Source: an uncultured Eubacteriales bacterium (GTDB lineage Bacteria; Bacillota; Clostridia; Oscillospirales; Acutalibacteraceae). Taken from it: DNA of 64,000 nt. Positions 18,792-28,800 of the stretch are shown piece after piece. The stretch lies in the NCBI GenBank assembly GCA_948527295.1, contig CAOSWK010000004.1:39996-103995 (forward strand), given 5' to 3'. Numbering within the stretch: the stretch's first letter is position 1; every line of letters begins with the position of its first letter. A model generated the notes under the pieces. That model made no database searches. It saw only the letters and a list, made by a program, of their open reading frames with translations, and was not told the DNA's origin. Made by a program: the position numbers and the translations under genes.

Positions 18792-18820
18792 ATTTTACAA
18801 CAACAAAACAAATCTGTAAA
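18792..18820 (-). promoter_or_regulatory. Sigma-A promoter for the pyrH-polC block
   Basis: Minus strand TTTACA (18820-18815), 17-base spacer, TAAAAT (18797-18792), about 45 bases before the pyrH start. Confidence 0.75.
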
Positions 18821-18951
18821 GCGCCTCTTTTTAAAACAGCAAATATAGATGGGCCTTTTTTCATAAGAAATACAAAGCCATCTTAATTTTCTTTTTTATC
18901 ATTCTATCTTTTATAAATTTGTATACCCAAAAGTCAATTTCATCTGGGAGC

Positions 18952-18975
18952 AAAAAAGCTCAGATTTTTCTGAGC
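18952..18975 (-). terminator. Rho-independent terminator of the secreted-protein/tRNA-like locus
   Basis: Minus strand GCTCAGA and TCTGAGC pair around a four-base loop and are followed by six T. It separates the AT-rich locus from pyrH. Confidence 0.75.
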
Positions 18976-19022
18976 CCTATATATTTAAGCATTGATTTGT
19001 TCATATTTAAATATTTTGTTTA

Positions 19023-19080
19023 GATTCGAACCCGGGACACCCCGATTAAAAGTCAGGTGCCCTGTGCCCTACATGCTCTT
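19023..19080 (-). pseudogene. Truncated tRNA-Lys(TTT)-like remnant
   Basis: On the minus strand the anticodon arm and loop (CCTGA, CTTTTAA, TCGGG), variable region and half of the T arm (GTGTCCCGGGTTCGAATC) match a bacterial tRNA-Lys with anticodon TTT. The 3' half of the T stem and a matching acceptor stem are missing, and the D arm is distorted, so it should not fold as a working tRNA. It lies between the 19172 gene and a terminator. It may be scar tissue from an insertion or recombination at a tRNA-Lys gene. Confidence 0.5.
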
Positions 19081-19171
19081 AAACCTGCGTCGTAAAACAA
19101 GTACCATCTCGACAAAGCTTTTCCAGTTAAAAAGGCCGATTTAAATGATATCCTGCTGCTTTTAATAAAAT

Positions 19172-22100
19172 TTATGATCCTTCAAAATCTCTAAGTATTG
19201 TTGCAAACGCCGCGCTGTGTGAACTGTCTTGGACTTCACCGTTAAAATAATATATTACCTCTGTTCCATTTCTTGAGGCTACTATCCTCGGGCCCACCTC
19301 ATTGATAGCGGCTAAGTAATTCATCAAAGTTGGAGCACTCACTTGCTCACGGCCTGATATTCCATTTTCTTCAATAAAATTTATTAAATGATCAAGTTGT
19401 TGTTCTTCAGTAGACCTGCCACCAAGCCAAGTTGGCATAATACTTCTTAGTGTTGAGCCAAAACCTCCCAACGGAATAAAATCAACTTTTGCCTGATTAC
19501 TTTGAGTACTTGCCACTGCTGTATTTGAGACATTAACATTTTCTTGCGCATCGCTTTCTTCTGCTTTTCTTGACATTACATTTTGATCGATTTGGGCCGT
19601 CTCTGTTGCTACATTTGAAGCATCAACATGATTTCGAGCTTCATTTTGGCTATTTTGTGCTTCTTCGGCTTCGCTTGAAGATGTATTTTGATCGCCTTGA
19701 GCTTTTGAAGCATTATTATTTCTTTCCCTTCTTCTTTTAAAAATAAGATTTACTACTGCATTATTTTTTTCATCTTTGTCTGTTGCCGCGTGTACTTGAT
19801 CCAACAGTTCTTTTTCACTTGTTTGATTTAATACTGTGAGCCTTTGTGCCACTCTTTCTGTTGGCGCCGTTACCTCATCACTATCAGAACCTTCTCCCGT
19901 CTCTTCTTCATTGTCGTTTTGCTTTTCTAGATCTCTTAACTTTTGTGAATCTTTAATAAACGGCTCGCGACTTTCTTTTTGCACATTTAAAATATTATAA
20001 TCTGCTTCTTCAGCGGTTTCTTCTACATTATCTCTTAATTCTTCTGGATTATTTGAATTTGTAGAACTATGTTCTACATTTTTTGATAACCCAAGTGCAT
20101 CCCAAATGTTAACAAAATTATTTACTAAATTTTGCGGAATTCCTGAAATTGTACACTGCAAAAATTTGTTGAATTTTATCAATTTCGAAATATCTTTTGC
20201 GTCTCCTACAAAATCAGCCTTATTGTTACTTTTTAATTCATTAAGAGAGAGAAGTTTATTTCCAGTTTTCACCCAATTCATTATTTTCTTTATATTTGAA
20301 CTTTCCTCGTCATTTTCAGTCTCGCTCTTTTTTAAGTTAAGTTTAAAATATTGTACCGATTTATCATAATCACTTATTTTGTTATTATAAAAATCTTCTG
20401 CAGCATTAAATGCGTCTATATAATCTTGAGATGCTCCTGACAAGCTTTCTTTAAACGTTCCATTCGGAGTATTGTAATGCTTGGAACATACAACCATTTT
20501 CATAGCGTTCATAAAGGGAATTTGGCCCAAATCACCTGAAGCAAGGTCTGCTGTAGAGTTTATTCTATTTATGGTATCTGCCAAGTTATCTGAGTCAGTA
20601 AAACCTACTTTTAATTCAGTGTTGGTCTTAGGGTCTTTACAATAATTAGCTACTATTTGTAAGTCTGAATCGTCATTAGGAATTCCATCAACCTCGAATT
20701 CTCCTGTTTTTGCGTTCCAGTGGTTTCTAATGAAATTTCCCAAATCTTCTTCAAAGTCAACACGATCCTCTGGCCATAAACTGTTTAGGCTATTCTTTTT
20801 CAAATTATGAATTGTATTTGCTAAATTAGCTAGTTGTTCTTTCTGCGTACTATCATCTTTAAACTTATTATGCCTAGAAAATGTATGTGTTTCCCCATCT
20901 TTATCCACTGCAGTTACTGTGCCATCTCCATTATCTTTCCAACTGCTAAACTGGCTGGCTGAATAAAAATACTTCTCTTTCGCTTTTGAGCTCTCGTTAG
21001 TTTCGCTGGCTGAATCGTAGGTAGAGGATGCCTCATCAGTATTCGACTCTGCTTCCGCCTCAGATTTTGTTGCCTCTTCTGTTGCGGCTTCGGCCTTAGC
21101 TTTTGCTGCGGTCTCTGCATTGTTTAATTCGGACATTTTTTCTGGAGATAATTGTTTGTAAAAATTTCCACTTTTGCCAAAAGAAATAACTAATCCATTG
21201 CTGTTCAGAGCAAATGAGTTATTGTCTTTATCCCAACCATATATTATCTCTATTCCATCACCATACGTTTGTTTGGACGTGGATTTAGATTCGTCTATGA
21301 TGACGTGTCCATAAGAAACGTAATTTACAGCCTCTTTTAAAGTGTTAAGACTCAATTTTACGCTACTTGTTGCCGTAGCTGCTTTTGTATCTGATCCTGC
21401 AGTTGTTTCCGTAGCCGCTTTCTTATCTGATCCCACAATCGTTTCCGTAGCTATTTTCGTAGCTGATCCTGCGGCTGTGGATAAGTCGGCTGGTTTCTCT
21501 GCATCACTTGTAGTTGTTGCAGACGCAGTATCTTCTGTAGATACATCTGATTTTGTATCTTCCAATGAATCATCCTTAGCTTCTATATCGTCGGCTTTCT
21601 TTTCAGTACCTACATTCACTTTAGCTTCAGTTTGGGATTTTTCTTTATTCTCTGCAGTTTCAACAGCGTTTTGCTTACTTTCAGACATATTAAACGTGCC
21701 TAAATTTGCTGAAGGTTTTAATGATATAAAATTTTCTGAATTGTTTTCAAAATCTACTTTTGTATTGCTATTAAATTCGCCCGCTGCTTGCTGTTCATCA
21801 TTACTACTAGCATTTAAAAGGTTAAGTTCTTTAGCAGTAGCCGTTATTGAATTATTTTCGTTTTCTACTCCGTGATTATTTGTACTTACTGCCTCAATAT
21901 CATTGCCAACATTCATGCTATAAGACGACGTCGGCTTTGATGATCCCTGTTGTTCACCTGTTTCAGCAACAGCACTTCCACCCATAAACCCAGAAGCGAT
22001 CGGTGTTAACGTTAACATTATTCCCAGCATGGCCAATCCTTGTTTTCCGGACATGCCTCCACTGACATTTAGCAAGTCGTTATCACATAGTTCCCCTTGT

Positions 22101-22315
22101 TGTGCCAAAGTGTTTGTATAACTCAAGAAGTCTTCTAAATTAAAGTCAAGACCCAATTTCTTTGCTAACGGAATAATCTTCTTGATTATTACTTGCTCAT
22201 AATCTACAGTTTCACCTTTATTTTGAACTTCATTCTTAATTTTTGCAATTTTTCGAGCCAGATCTTCATTTGTCTTTACTAATTCAAAAAACTTACCTAC
22301 GTTTTCTATAGACAT
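19172..22315 (-). CDS. Large Nif11-like-leader protein with Ser/Thr/Glu-rich linkers
   Basis: 1047 residues; ATG at 22315 is set by AAAGGAG upstream. Leader residues 1-87: MSIENVGKFFELVKTNEDLA, KKIIPLAKKLGLDFN, then LLNVSGG. Directly after it, KQ and a hydrophobic stretch end near GGSAVAETG (about residues 92-120), like a signal peptide with an AXA site. Residues 120-340 are Ser/Thr/Ala/Glu-rich with short GSDKKAATET-type repeats. Two stretches match a module shared with the neighbouring leader proteins: an internal one (nucleotides about 20640-20815, KKNSLNSLWPEDRVDFEEDL and GEFEVDGIPNDDSDL) and the last ~105 residues (PTWLGGRSTEEQ, NEVGPRIV, YYFNGEVQD). No enzyme motif seen. Probably exported; role unknown. 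Base composition is far more AT-rich than the pyrH block beside it. Confidence 0.8.
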   Translation of the reverse strand: MSIENVGKFFELVKTNEDLARKIAKIKNEVQNKGETVDYEQVIIKKIIPLAKKLGLDFNLEDFLSYTNTLAQQGELCDNDLLNVSGGMSGKQGLAMLGIMLTLTPIASGFMGGSAVAETGEQQGSSKPTSSYSMNVGNDIEAVSTNNHGVENENNSITATAKELNLLNASSNDEQQAAGEFNSNTKVDFENNSENFISLKPSANLGTFNMSESKQNAVETAENKEKSQTEAKVNVGTEKKADDIEAKDDSLEDTKSDVSTEDTASATTTSDAEKPADLSTAAGSATKIATETIVGSDKKAATETTAGSDTKAATATSSVKLSLNTLKEAVNYVSYGHVIIDESKSTSKQTYGDGIEIIYGWDKDNNSFALNSNGLVISFGKSGNFYKQLSPEKMSELNNAETAAKAKAEAATEEATKSEAEAESNTDEASSTYDSASETNESSKAKEKYFYSASQFSSWKDNGDGTVTAVDKDGETHTFSRHNKFKDDSTQKEQLANLANTIHNLKKNSLNSLWPEDRVDFEEDLGNFIRNHWNAKTGEFEVDGIPNDDSDLQIVANYCKDPKTNTELKVGFTDSDNLADTINRINSTADLASGDLGQIPFMNAMKMVVCSKHYNTPNGTFKESLSGASQDYIDAFNAAEDFYNNKISDYDKSVQYFKLNLKKSETENDEESSNIKKIMNWVKTGNKLLSLNELKSNNKADFVGDAKDISKLIKFNKFLQCTISGIPQNLVNNFVNIWDALGLSKNVEHSSTNSNNPEELRDNVEETAEEADYNILNVQKESREPFIKDSQKLRDLEKQNDNEEETGEGSDSDEVTAPTERVAQRLTVLNQTSEKELLDQVHAATDKDEKNNAVVNLIFKRRRERNNNASKAQGDQNTSSSEAEEAQNSQNEARNHVDASNVATETAQIDQNVMSRKAEESDAQENVNVSNTAVASTQSNQAKVDFIPLGGFGSTLRSIMPTWLGGRSTEEQQLDHLINFIEENGISGREQVSAPTLMNYLAAINEVGPRIVASRNGTEVIYYFNGEVQDSSHSAAFATILRDFEGS

Positions 22316-22350
22316 TATCAATACTCCTTTTCTAAAATCTAATATGTTAT

Positions 22351-22379
22351 ATTGTACCATAAAAATTATTTTTATTCAA
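22351..22379 (-). promoter_or_regulatory. Sigma-A promoter of the 19172-22315 gene
   Basis: Minus strand TTGAAT (22379-22374), 17-base spacer, TACAAT (22356-22351). The remaining interval up to 22690 is AT-rich and shows no gene or RNA I recognise. Confidence 0.7.
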
Positions 22380-22691
22380 TATTTTTATAGATTTTACGCA
22401 TTGAATATTATTAATTAAATTTTATGTGACCATTAATTTAACAGAACTATTCCTTTACAAATTTATTTTCAATGTATAATTCTTTCACTAACATAATTGC
22501 ATTTTTATTATTCTAAGATTATTTTTTGCCCATAACCGTACAACTTTTAAATTTTTTTCATTTGTAATTACTTTTTTCGTAAATATCCCAGGAGGCACTC
22601 AGAGTCATTTTTTCAAGCCTCTTTGTTTTTTGATTAAGATTCAATTGATGTGGTAGTAATAAGGAAGCTCGTGGTTTATTATGACTAAATT

Positions 22692-22723
22692 AAAAAAGCA
22701 GATTGATTATTTTATCAATCTGC
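22692..22723 (-). terminator. Rho-independent terminator of the 22748-25009 gene
   Basis: Minus strand GCAGATTGAT and ATCAATCTGC form a ten-pair stem with a six-base loop, followed by six T; 25 bases beyond the stop codon. Confidence 0.85.
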
Positions 22724-22747
22724 TTACTTCATTTATGGCATATTTGT

Positions 22748-25009
22748 TTATACTTTCTTGGCGACATTTAAATATTCTGGATTTTCCCTTATTTCTCTTC
22801 CAAGCATTGATAATTTAGGCGAGGGCCTCTGTGCAAGGTGGTTTTCTGTAAAATAATTTGAGTATTTAGTTATATCTGATATTAATTCTTCAAAATTTTC
22901 GACTTCACGTAAACTATAAATGCCTTTATCTTCTAACTCTTCTTTTATGTGTTCTACCCTTAATATCTCATATTCTGTGGTTCCTTCTTTTATTTTTTCT
23001 CCTTTATAATTAATATCTCCATCTGGGAATTTTTGATAATTAATTTTATATTTATCATTACTTATTATTTCTTTATAAAGAACCCCTATTGCATCAGGAA
23101 TAGGCATCCCAGCTTTTTGAAGAAGGGCTACTGCTGTGGTTATATCCTTTCTAAAAGCTTCAATATCTCTTTGAGGCACTTGAGACATACTTGTTATTTT
23201 GCCTCTAGCAATCTCCCCAATAACTGCAGCTGTAAACCGTCCCGTATTGCTTGCAACCCTAGGAAGGTAATGAATTTCTCTATATTTAAATGGTCTACCA
23301 TTTGTTTTTTTGTTAGCAGCTATTGTTTCGTGTAAAAGATTTATTATTGTTTGGCCAACTTCTCCTAAAGATGAAATATCATTTGTATCATAATAAAAGT
23401 TTTCCTTTACCTCGTTTAAATCTTCTATAAAATTTTCACGTTCTTTCTCGGGTACATCGCTTAGACTTGTTATACGATTTTCCTTAACATATTTCCCCAA
23501 TTCTATTAATTGCGCTTTTTGAGCCTGCTCTTCTTGAGCTTCTTCTTCTTTCGCTCTTCTTTCAAATTCTTCGTTTAATTTATCGCAAACTTTATTAAGG
23601 TGTTCTGGCCTAGTGGATACTGGTACCCTGTTTAAAAGCCTGCTTAAACTGATTAATTCTTCTTCGTTCATATTTTCTATATCTTCCAAATTTTCAACTT
23701 TTTCTTTTATTTCTATTATTGCTTGTTCTCTTATCATTTTTTCTTCTGCGCTCTTTACTTTTTGATAAATTTCTCTTACTCTACCATGAATTAAAGAAAG
23801 TTCTCTTAAAGAATCTTCATTATCTAAATTTCTATCATTCATAATACGTCGTATGTCTCTAAGTAAAGTGCTTAATTCACCTTTGTTCATGTTTGCTATA
23901 TTTTTTTCTTTGTCCCGTATCTGCTTTATTTTTTGAACTATTTCAGGTGTTATTTCTTTTCTTTGATGCTTCCTTACTGTTCCTTTATCATTTCTTGTCT
24001 GATTTCTAGCTACATTTCTTTCAGCAATAGACATTTCTCGAGACGCTATTTCTACACAAGCTAGTATTCCATCTAAAGCTTTTTTTAGTTCTTCATCTTC
24101 AATAGAATCCTTTGCTTTACGTATATCTCTTTTTAGCTTTATTCGCTCTTCTTTATTCATTTTTTCGATATTTTTTGTTCTTTCAGCAAACTCTTCAACT
24201 TGTTTCTGCTCAGCATTTCTTTCAGCTATGTCCATTTCTTGAGATACTTTTAATGCGAAATTTAGCATGTCATTTAATTTTTCTTTTAATTCTTGGTTTT
24301 TAACAGATCTCCTTGCTTTACGGATGTCTATTTTTAGATCTATTCGCTCACCTTCGTGCATTTTTTTGATATTATTTGTTCTTTTAGCTAAATCTTGAAC
24401 TATTTTTTGCTCCTTCAAATTCTGCTCAAATTGTTGATCAAATTTATCTCTTACTGCTTTCAAATGTTCCTTTTGAGTTTCGTCTTTTACTTCCTCTCCA
24501 TCGAAGTATACTTTTTCACCACCTGTAACTATTTTTGGCCCCATTTCATTAACTTCATCGTCGCTAATATTATCAACTGCTTTAGGATGTGCCGCTTTTG
24601 AAGTAATATTGCTTCCTTGAGAACTACTAGCAGTTTCCGCTGTTTCAAGAGCTGACGCCTCTAAGCCCCCCATACCAAGAAAAGCTGCAGCCCCTAAGGA
24701 TACCGACAATAACGTTCCAAAGGTGATGGCCGCCGTTTTTAGAGATACTCCTCCGCTTACGTTTGCCGACTCTTCATCGCTTAATTCCTTCGGCAGTTTG
24801 GACTTTGTGTATTTCACAAAATCATCAACAGAAAAAGTTACCCCGAACTCTTGCGCAAGCGGAACGATCTCTTCTTTAACAAACTGATTATAATCCAAAT
24901 CCTGCGATTCTTTTTCTTGAATGTGATTGTTAATTTTAATTAACTTTTTAGATAATTCCTCATTTGTTTTTGCCAGATCAAAAAACTTCTCCACATTTTT
25001 CATAGACAT
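22748..25009 (-). CDS. Large Nif11-like-leader protein with coiled-coil repeats
   Basis: 753 residues; ATG at 25009 has AAGGAGATG upstream. Leader residues 1-87 (MSMKNVEKFFDLAKTNEELS, EEIVPLAQEFGVTFS, ending NVSGG), then a hydrophobic stretch (about 91-120) ending in GGLEASALE. Residues 198-480 contain four related helical units, each with an NIxxMNxxE core (NNIKKMHEGE 212, KNIEKMNKEE 279, KNIANMNKGE 369, EDIENMNEEE 443) and the first two with RDIRKA- and EMxIAERN-type ends, so they look like tandem duplications. Residues 154-195 (NEMGPKIVTGGEKVYFDGEE), 511-530 (RITSLSDVPEKERENF), 603-690 (KITSMSQVPQRDIEAF, NYKGEKIKEGT) and 696-715 repeat the module found in the flanking leader proteins. No catalytic motif seen. 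Monocistronic with its own promoter and terminator. Confidence 0.8.
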   Translation of the reverse strand: MSMKNVEKFFDLAKTNEELSKKLIKINNHIQEKESQDLDYNQFVKEEIVPLAQEFGVTFSVDDFVKYTKSKLPKELSDEESANVSGGVSLKTAAITFGTLLSVSLGAAAFLGMGGLEASALETAETASSSQGSNITSKAAHPKAVDNISDDEVNEMGPKIVTGGEKVYFDGEEVKDETQKEHLKAVRDKFDQQFEQNLKEQKIVQDLAKRTNNIKKMHEGERIDLKIDIRKARRSVKNQELKEKLNDMLNFALKVSQEMDIAERNAEQKQVEEFAERTKNIEKMNKEERIKLKRDIRKAKDSIEDEELKKALDGILACVEIASREMSIAERNVARNQTRNDKGTVRKHQRKEITPEIVQKIKQIRDKEKNIANMNKGELSTLLRDIRRIMNDRNLDNEDSLRELSLIHGRVREIYQKVKSAEEKMIREQAIIEIKEKVENLEDIENMNEEELISLSRLLNRVPVSTRPEHLNKVCDKLNEEFERRAKEEEAQEEQAQKAQLIELGKYVKENRITSLSDVPEKERENFIEDLNEVKENFYYDTNDISSLGEVGQTIINLLHETIAANKKTNGRPFKYREIHYLPRVASNTGRFTAAVIGEIARGKITSMSQVPQRDIEAFRKDITTAVALLQKAGMPIPDAIGVLYKEIISNDKYKINYQKFPDGDINYKGEKIKEGTTEYEILRVEHIKEELEDKGIYSLREVENFEELISDITKYSNYFTENHLAQRPSPKLSMLGREIRENPEYLNVAKKV

Positions 25010-25073
25010 AACAAAACATCTCCTTTTCTTTAACAAAGTTATTATCTCCCTACAAAAGCTTGTAGTCAGTTAT

Positions 25074-25102
25074 ATTTTAACATAAAAATGATTATTTGTC
25101 AA
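25074..25102 (-). promoter_or_regulatory. Sigma-A promoter of the 22748-25009 gene
   Basis: Minus strand TTGACA (25102-25097), 17-base spacer, TAAAAT (25079-25074). Confidence 0.8.
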
Positions 25103-25850
25103 TTAATTATATAAACTATTCACAAACAATTTAAGTGCCTACAAATTTATATGGATAAAACAAGTTTTCTGATTTTACTCTAATAAAAATTCATGTTGCC
25201 ACCTTATTGTATTTTGCTCCAACAGGTGATGTTATTATAGAATTTAACTGTTTTGACACTTGACTAATTGGAGTTATAAAATTTACAGAAAGCTGTAAAA
25301 ATGAAGCATAAAATCTTTTTTATATTTCCTATGCATTTTATACCATTTAATAACCCTCTAACCAAAATTACAATTTGATATTATTTTGCATACGATAAAG
25401 GTACGTGGGGCAAACCAAACGGTATATTGTAGCACAGCTTCTTTACCTACAATTACATTAAGAGGTTTTAATTAAAAATTTTTGGGGGTCGCACCCTGAA
25501 TTAGTTCTTGATTTTTTGATTCCGGATAAAACAGCATCAACAGAATAAAACGCGGAATATAACAAATTAAACTAATCAAAGATTAAAAAATTCCCAAAAA
25601 AATACTCGGAAATTGCTTTTTATAAACACGTCTTATAATTATTATGGGTAAAAGCGAAATCAAATATTTAGAAAATGTTAAAGGGGATAAGACTGTTGCA
25701 CGAAGCTTATTTAAATAGCCTTGATAATTGGTTTCAATAAGATATAAAAGAGATAAATTCAGGTTGCACAAGACTTTGATTTTAAATAAAATGGTTTGGC
25801 CTTTGAAAACCTATTAACCACATCAGTATAAAAAAAGTGTATTGTTTTTA
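25103..25850 (-). other. Intergenic stretch, no gene recognised
   Basis: About 750 AT-rich bases between two leader-protein genes. Only short open frames occur on both strands and none has a convincing ribosome site or recognisable family. It may contain decayed sequence. I see no RNA gene or clear terminator. Confidence 0.5.
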
Positions 25851-28800
25851 TCATTTCCAAAATGTGCCGATTATTCTTTTCCCAAAATTAACTACACTTT
25901 TTGCAAGATTAGTTACTGAACGGCTCAAACTTGTTATAAAGTTTTTTGTAGGTTGTCCTTCATGAACTACGTTAACACCAATATTTTCATCCAAGTGAAT
26001 AGAATTAGAGTTTTTCGGGACGACAAGCTCTTTCATTTTTGTGCCTTCAAAGGCTCCTTTGCTAACCCGCAATTTTGTTTCGTTAGAGTCTATACTTACA
26101 GAACTAAGTCCGGAACCTTTAAATGCTCCTTCGCAAATTGTTACATTGCCACTAAGATTTAGCGATTTTATTTTAGTACCTGCAAAGCAATTATTATAAA
26201 AGCATACTTCGCCATGGGAGGGAAGGAGTATATTTTCTACATTAGAATTATTTGCAAAAGAATTGGACTCAAAAATCACTCTGCTACCTTTGCTTATTTT
26301 AGAACAATCAACTTTCGTCACGTTACTATTTTGAAAATCGGATAGTCTAAAATTATGATAATCACTGCGTTCAAATGTAATTTCTTCTATCCCGTCTGTA
26401 GAAACACCATCTCGTTTTGCTAAGCTTAGCCCATTAACATAATATCTATCATAATTGTCAAAGCTATAAAATGAATTGCTATTATTGTTACTTACAAAAA
26501 TTTGGGACGGAACAATAAATTTTTTGTTATTAAAAACTGGTATAATCGATACTCTATTATTACGATGATCAGTAATTCTACAAATATATTGATTAAAGTT
26601 ACTGTCTTCGCCCCAAAGTTCACCTTCTGCAAGCGTTACATTATCCCTTACACTTTGAGCTTCAACGGTCAATTTTATCTGTTTGTTTCCCTTTGAATTT
26701 ATTAGTTTTATTTCTTTCTCCAAACTTAGAAATCTTTCATCTCTTTCTGCATTTAATGGCACAACAACCTCTTTTACGGTGGAATTTTCTAAACAGCTTG
26801 CGCTAGAATTTTTTAAATAGTTCCGAAAAAAAACAGTTTCTTTCGATTTCGTAGGCATAATTATCTTTTCTAATGTCTCAAGGCCATCAAAAGCATTGGA
26901 AGGGAACACTATTGTACTGCTAGAATCATTTACATCACTGCAATCTATGGTTTTTATTTTTAGCCCTGAATCATTAAGACCGTAAAAATCGAACCACTTT
27001 GTTCCATTTTGAAGTTTTATTGTTTCGATGTCTTCCATATTTTTTGTGGCCCCTTTTATTATGTGCTCGAGTTGTTGTGGGTAATAACAAAGTGATCCCG
27101 TTCCTTCTATAGTTCCAATTACGTCATATTTTTGACCATCTTTTGAAGTAACTTTAGCTGGCGCAACCCATTCTTTTGCACCAGAATTAATAAAAATTGG
27201 AGAAACACGAACTCCTCTACCGCTTTCATGTTGACTAATTGGGTATTTAGCATTTTCACAAACATATAAAATGCCATTTTCATCCATAGACCAAAATAAA
27301 ACATCTCCCAAATTTACATTATTCATTATTTCCTGAGCATTATTATCATTATTTTGAGCTCCATTATTATCTTTATTATTGTTGTCATCGTCGTCATCTT
27401 CTCCGGCTAAACTTTTCGCAGTTGTCACTTCATCGGCGTTATCCTCATTTAGACTTTTAGTAACCGATAGCCCACAAAATGTTTTGCCTTCATAGTGCAA
27501 CGGTACAACAATTTTAACATTTTCGTTAGAAAAAACATAATTATTAAAAAATTTATTGTAACCATAGCTAGGATCTTTAAGCCCTTTAAAATTCACTAAT
27601 TGCAAGTTGTCGCAGTCAGCAAACGCGCCTCCGAGAATCTTAGTCACGCTAGACGGAATAATTATTTGAGTTAAATTAATACAGTGATTAAATGCACTTT
27701 TCCCAATCAAAGTCACACTAGACGGAATATTTATTTTTGTTAAATTGCTACAACGAGAAAATGCATCGTTTCCAATTGAAGTTAATTTAGAGTTAGATGA
27801 AAAATTAATCTGAGTTAAGCTATCGCAGGTAGCAAACGTGCCGTCACCAATAGAAGTTACGCCAGATGGGATATCAATCTGAGACAAGCTGCTACACCCA
27901 AAAAATGCTCCCCCTCCAATCGAAGCTAAGCTATTCGGAATACTAATTTGAGTTAAGCTATTGCAGCCATAAAACGCGTGTTCCCCAATCGAAGTTAGTT
28001 TAGCGGCAGGTGAAAAATTAACCTGAGTTAATCTATTGCAAGAATTAAACGCGTTATTCCCAATCGAAGTTACGCTATCCGGAATATTTATTTGAGTTAA
28101 GTGTCTACAGTGATCAAACGCACTTTTACCAATCGAAGTCACACTAGACGGAATATTTATTTGAATTAAGTTGCTACAGTGATCAAACGCACTATTCCCA
28201 ATCGAAGTCACACTATGCGGAATATTTATTTGAGTTAAGTTAAAACAAAGAAAAAACGCATAGTTTCCAATTGAAGTTAATTTAGAGTTAGACGAAATAT
28301 TAATCTGAGTTAAGCTCGTGCAGGCAGTAAATGTGCCATCACCAATAGAAGTTACTTCATGTCCGAGAGTTACTTTCTTTATTTGATCATTTGATATTGA
28401 CTTTTTCCATTTCTTGTCCTGCATAGCTTTATCTGTAAAAATATTCAATGTTCCATCTTTAAAAGACCAATCAACATTTTCTTTATCGTCACTACCATTA
28501 AACGAAAAATTTTTCATTTTTGTTTCAAAGCTATTTCTGTATTCAACTATTTCTTTAAGTTTAGCAGCTGTATTTTCATTCGTATTGTTAGCATTAATAA
28601 AGTCATTAAGTTTTTGCAAAAACCTTTCCGCTTGACTCTTGTCATCCTCGTATTCTTCTAAAACAGAGTCAACACTGTTCTCATTAATAAAATTTAGCAA
28701 AAAATTAAAGTCCCAATTTTTTTGTAAAATATCGTCATTTTCTTTATCACTTTGCCCATCCTGTATTGTTATTGACGAAGTGTTTCCAGGCGCCTCAGCA

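Noticed and set aside
25583..25771. 62-codon minus-strand frame between leader genes
   Set aside because: No ribosome site and no recognisable family; it may be part of decayed sequence, but nothing supports a gene.
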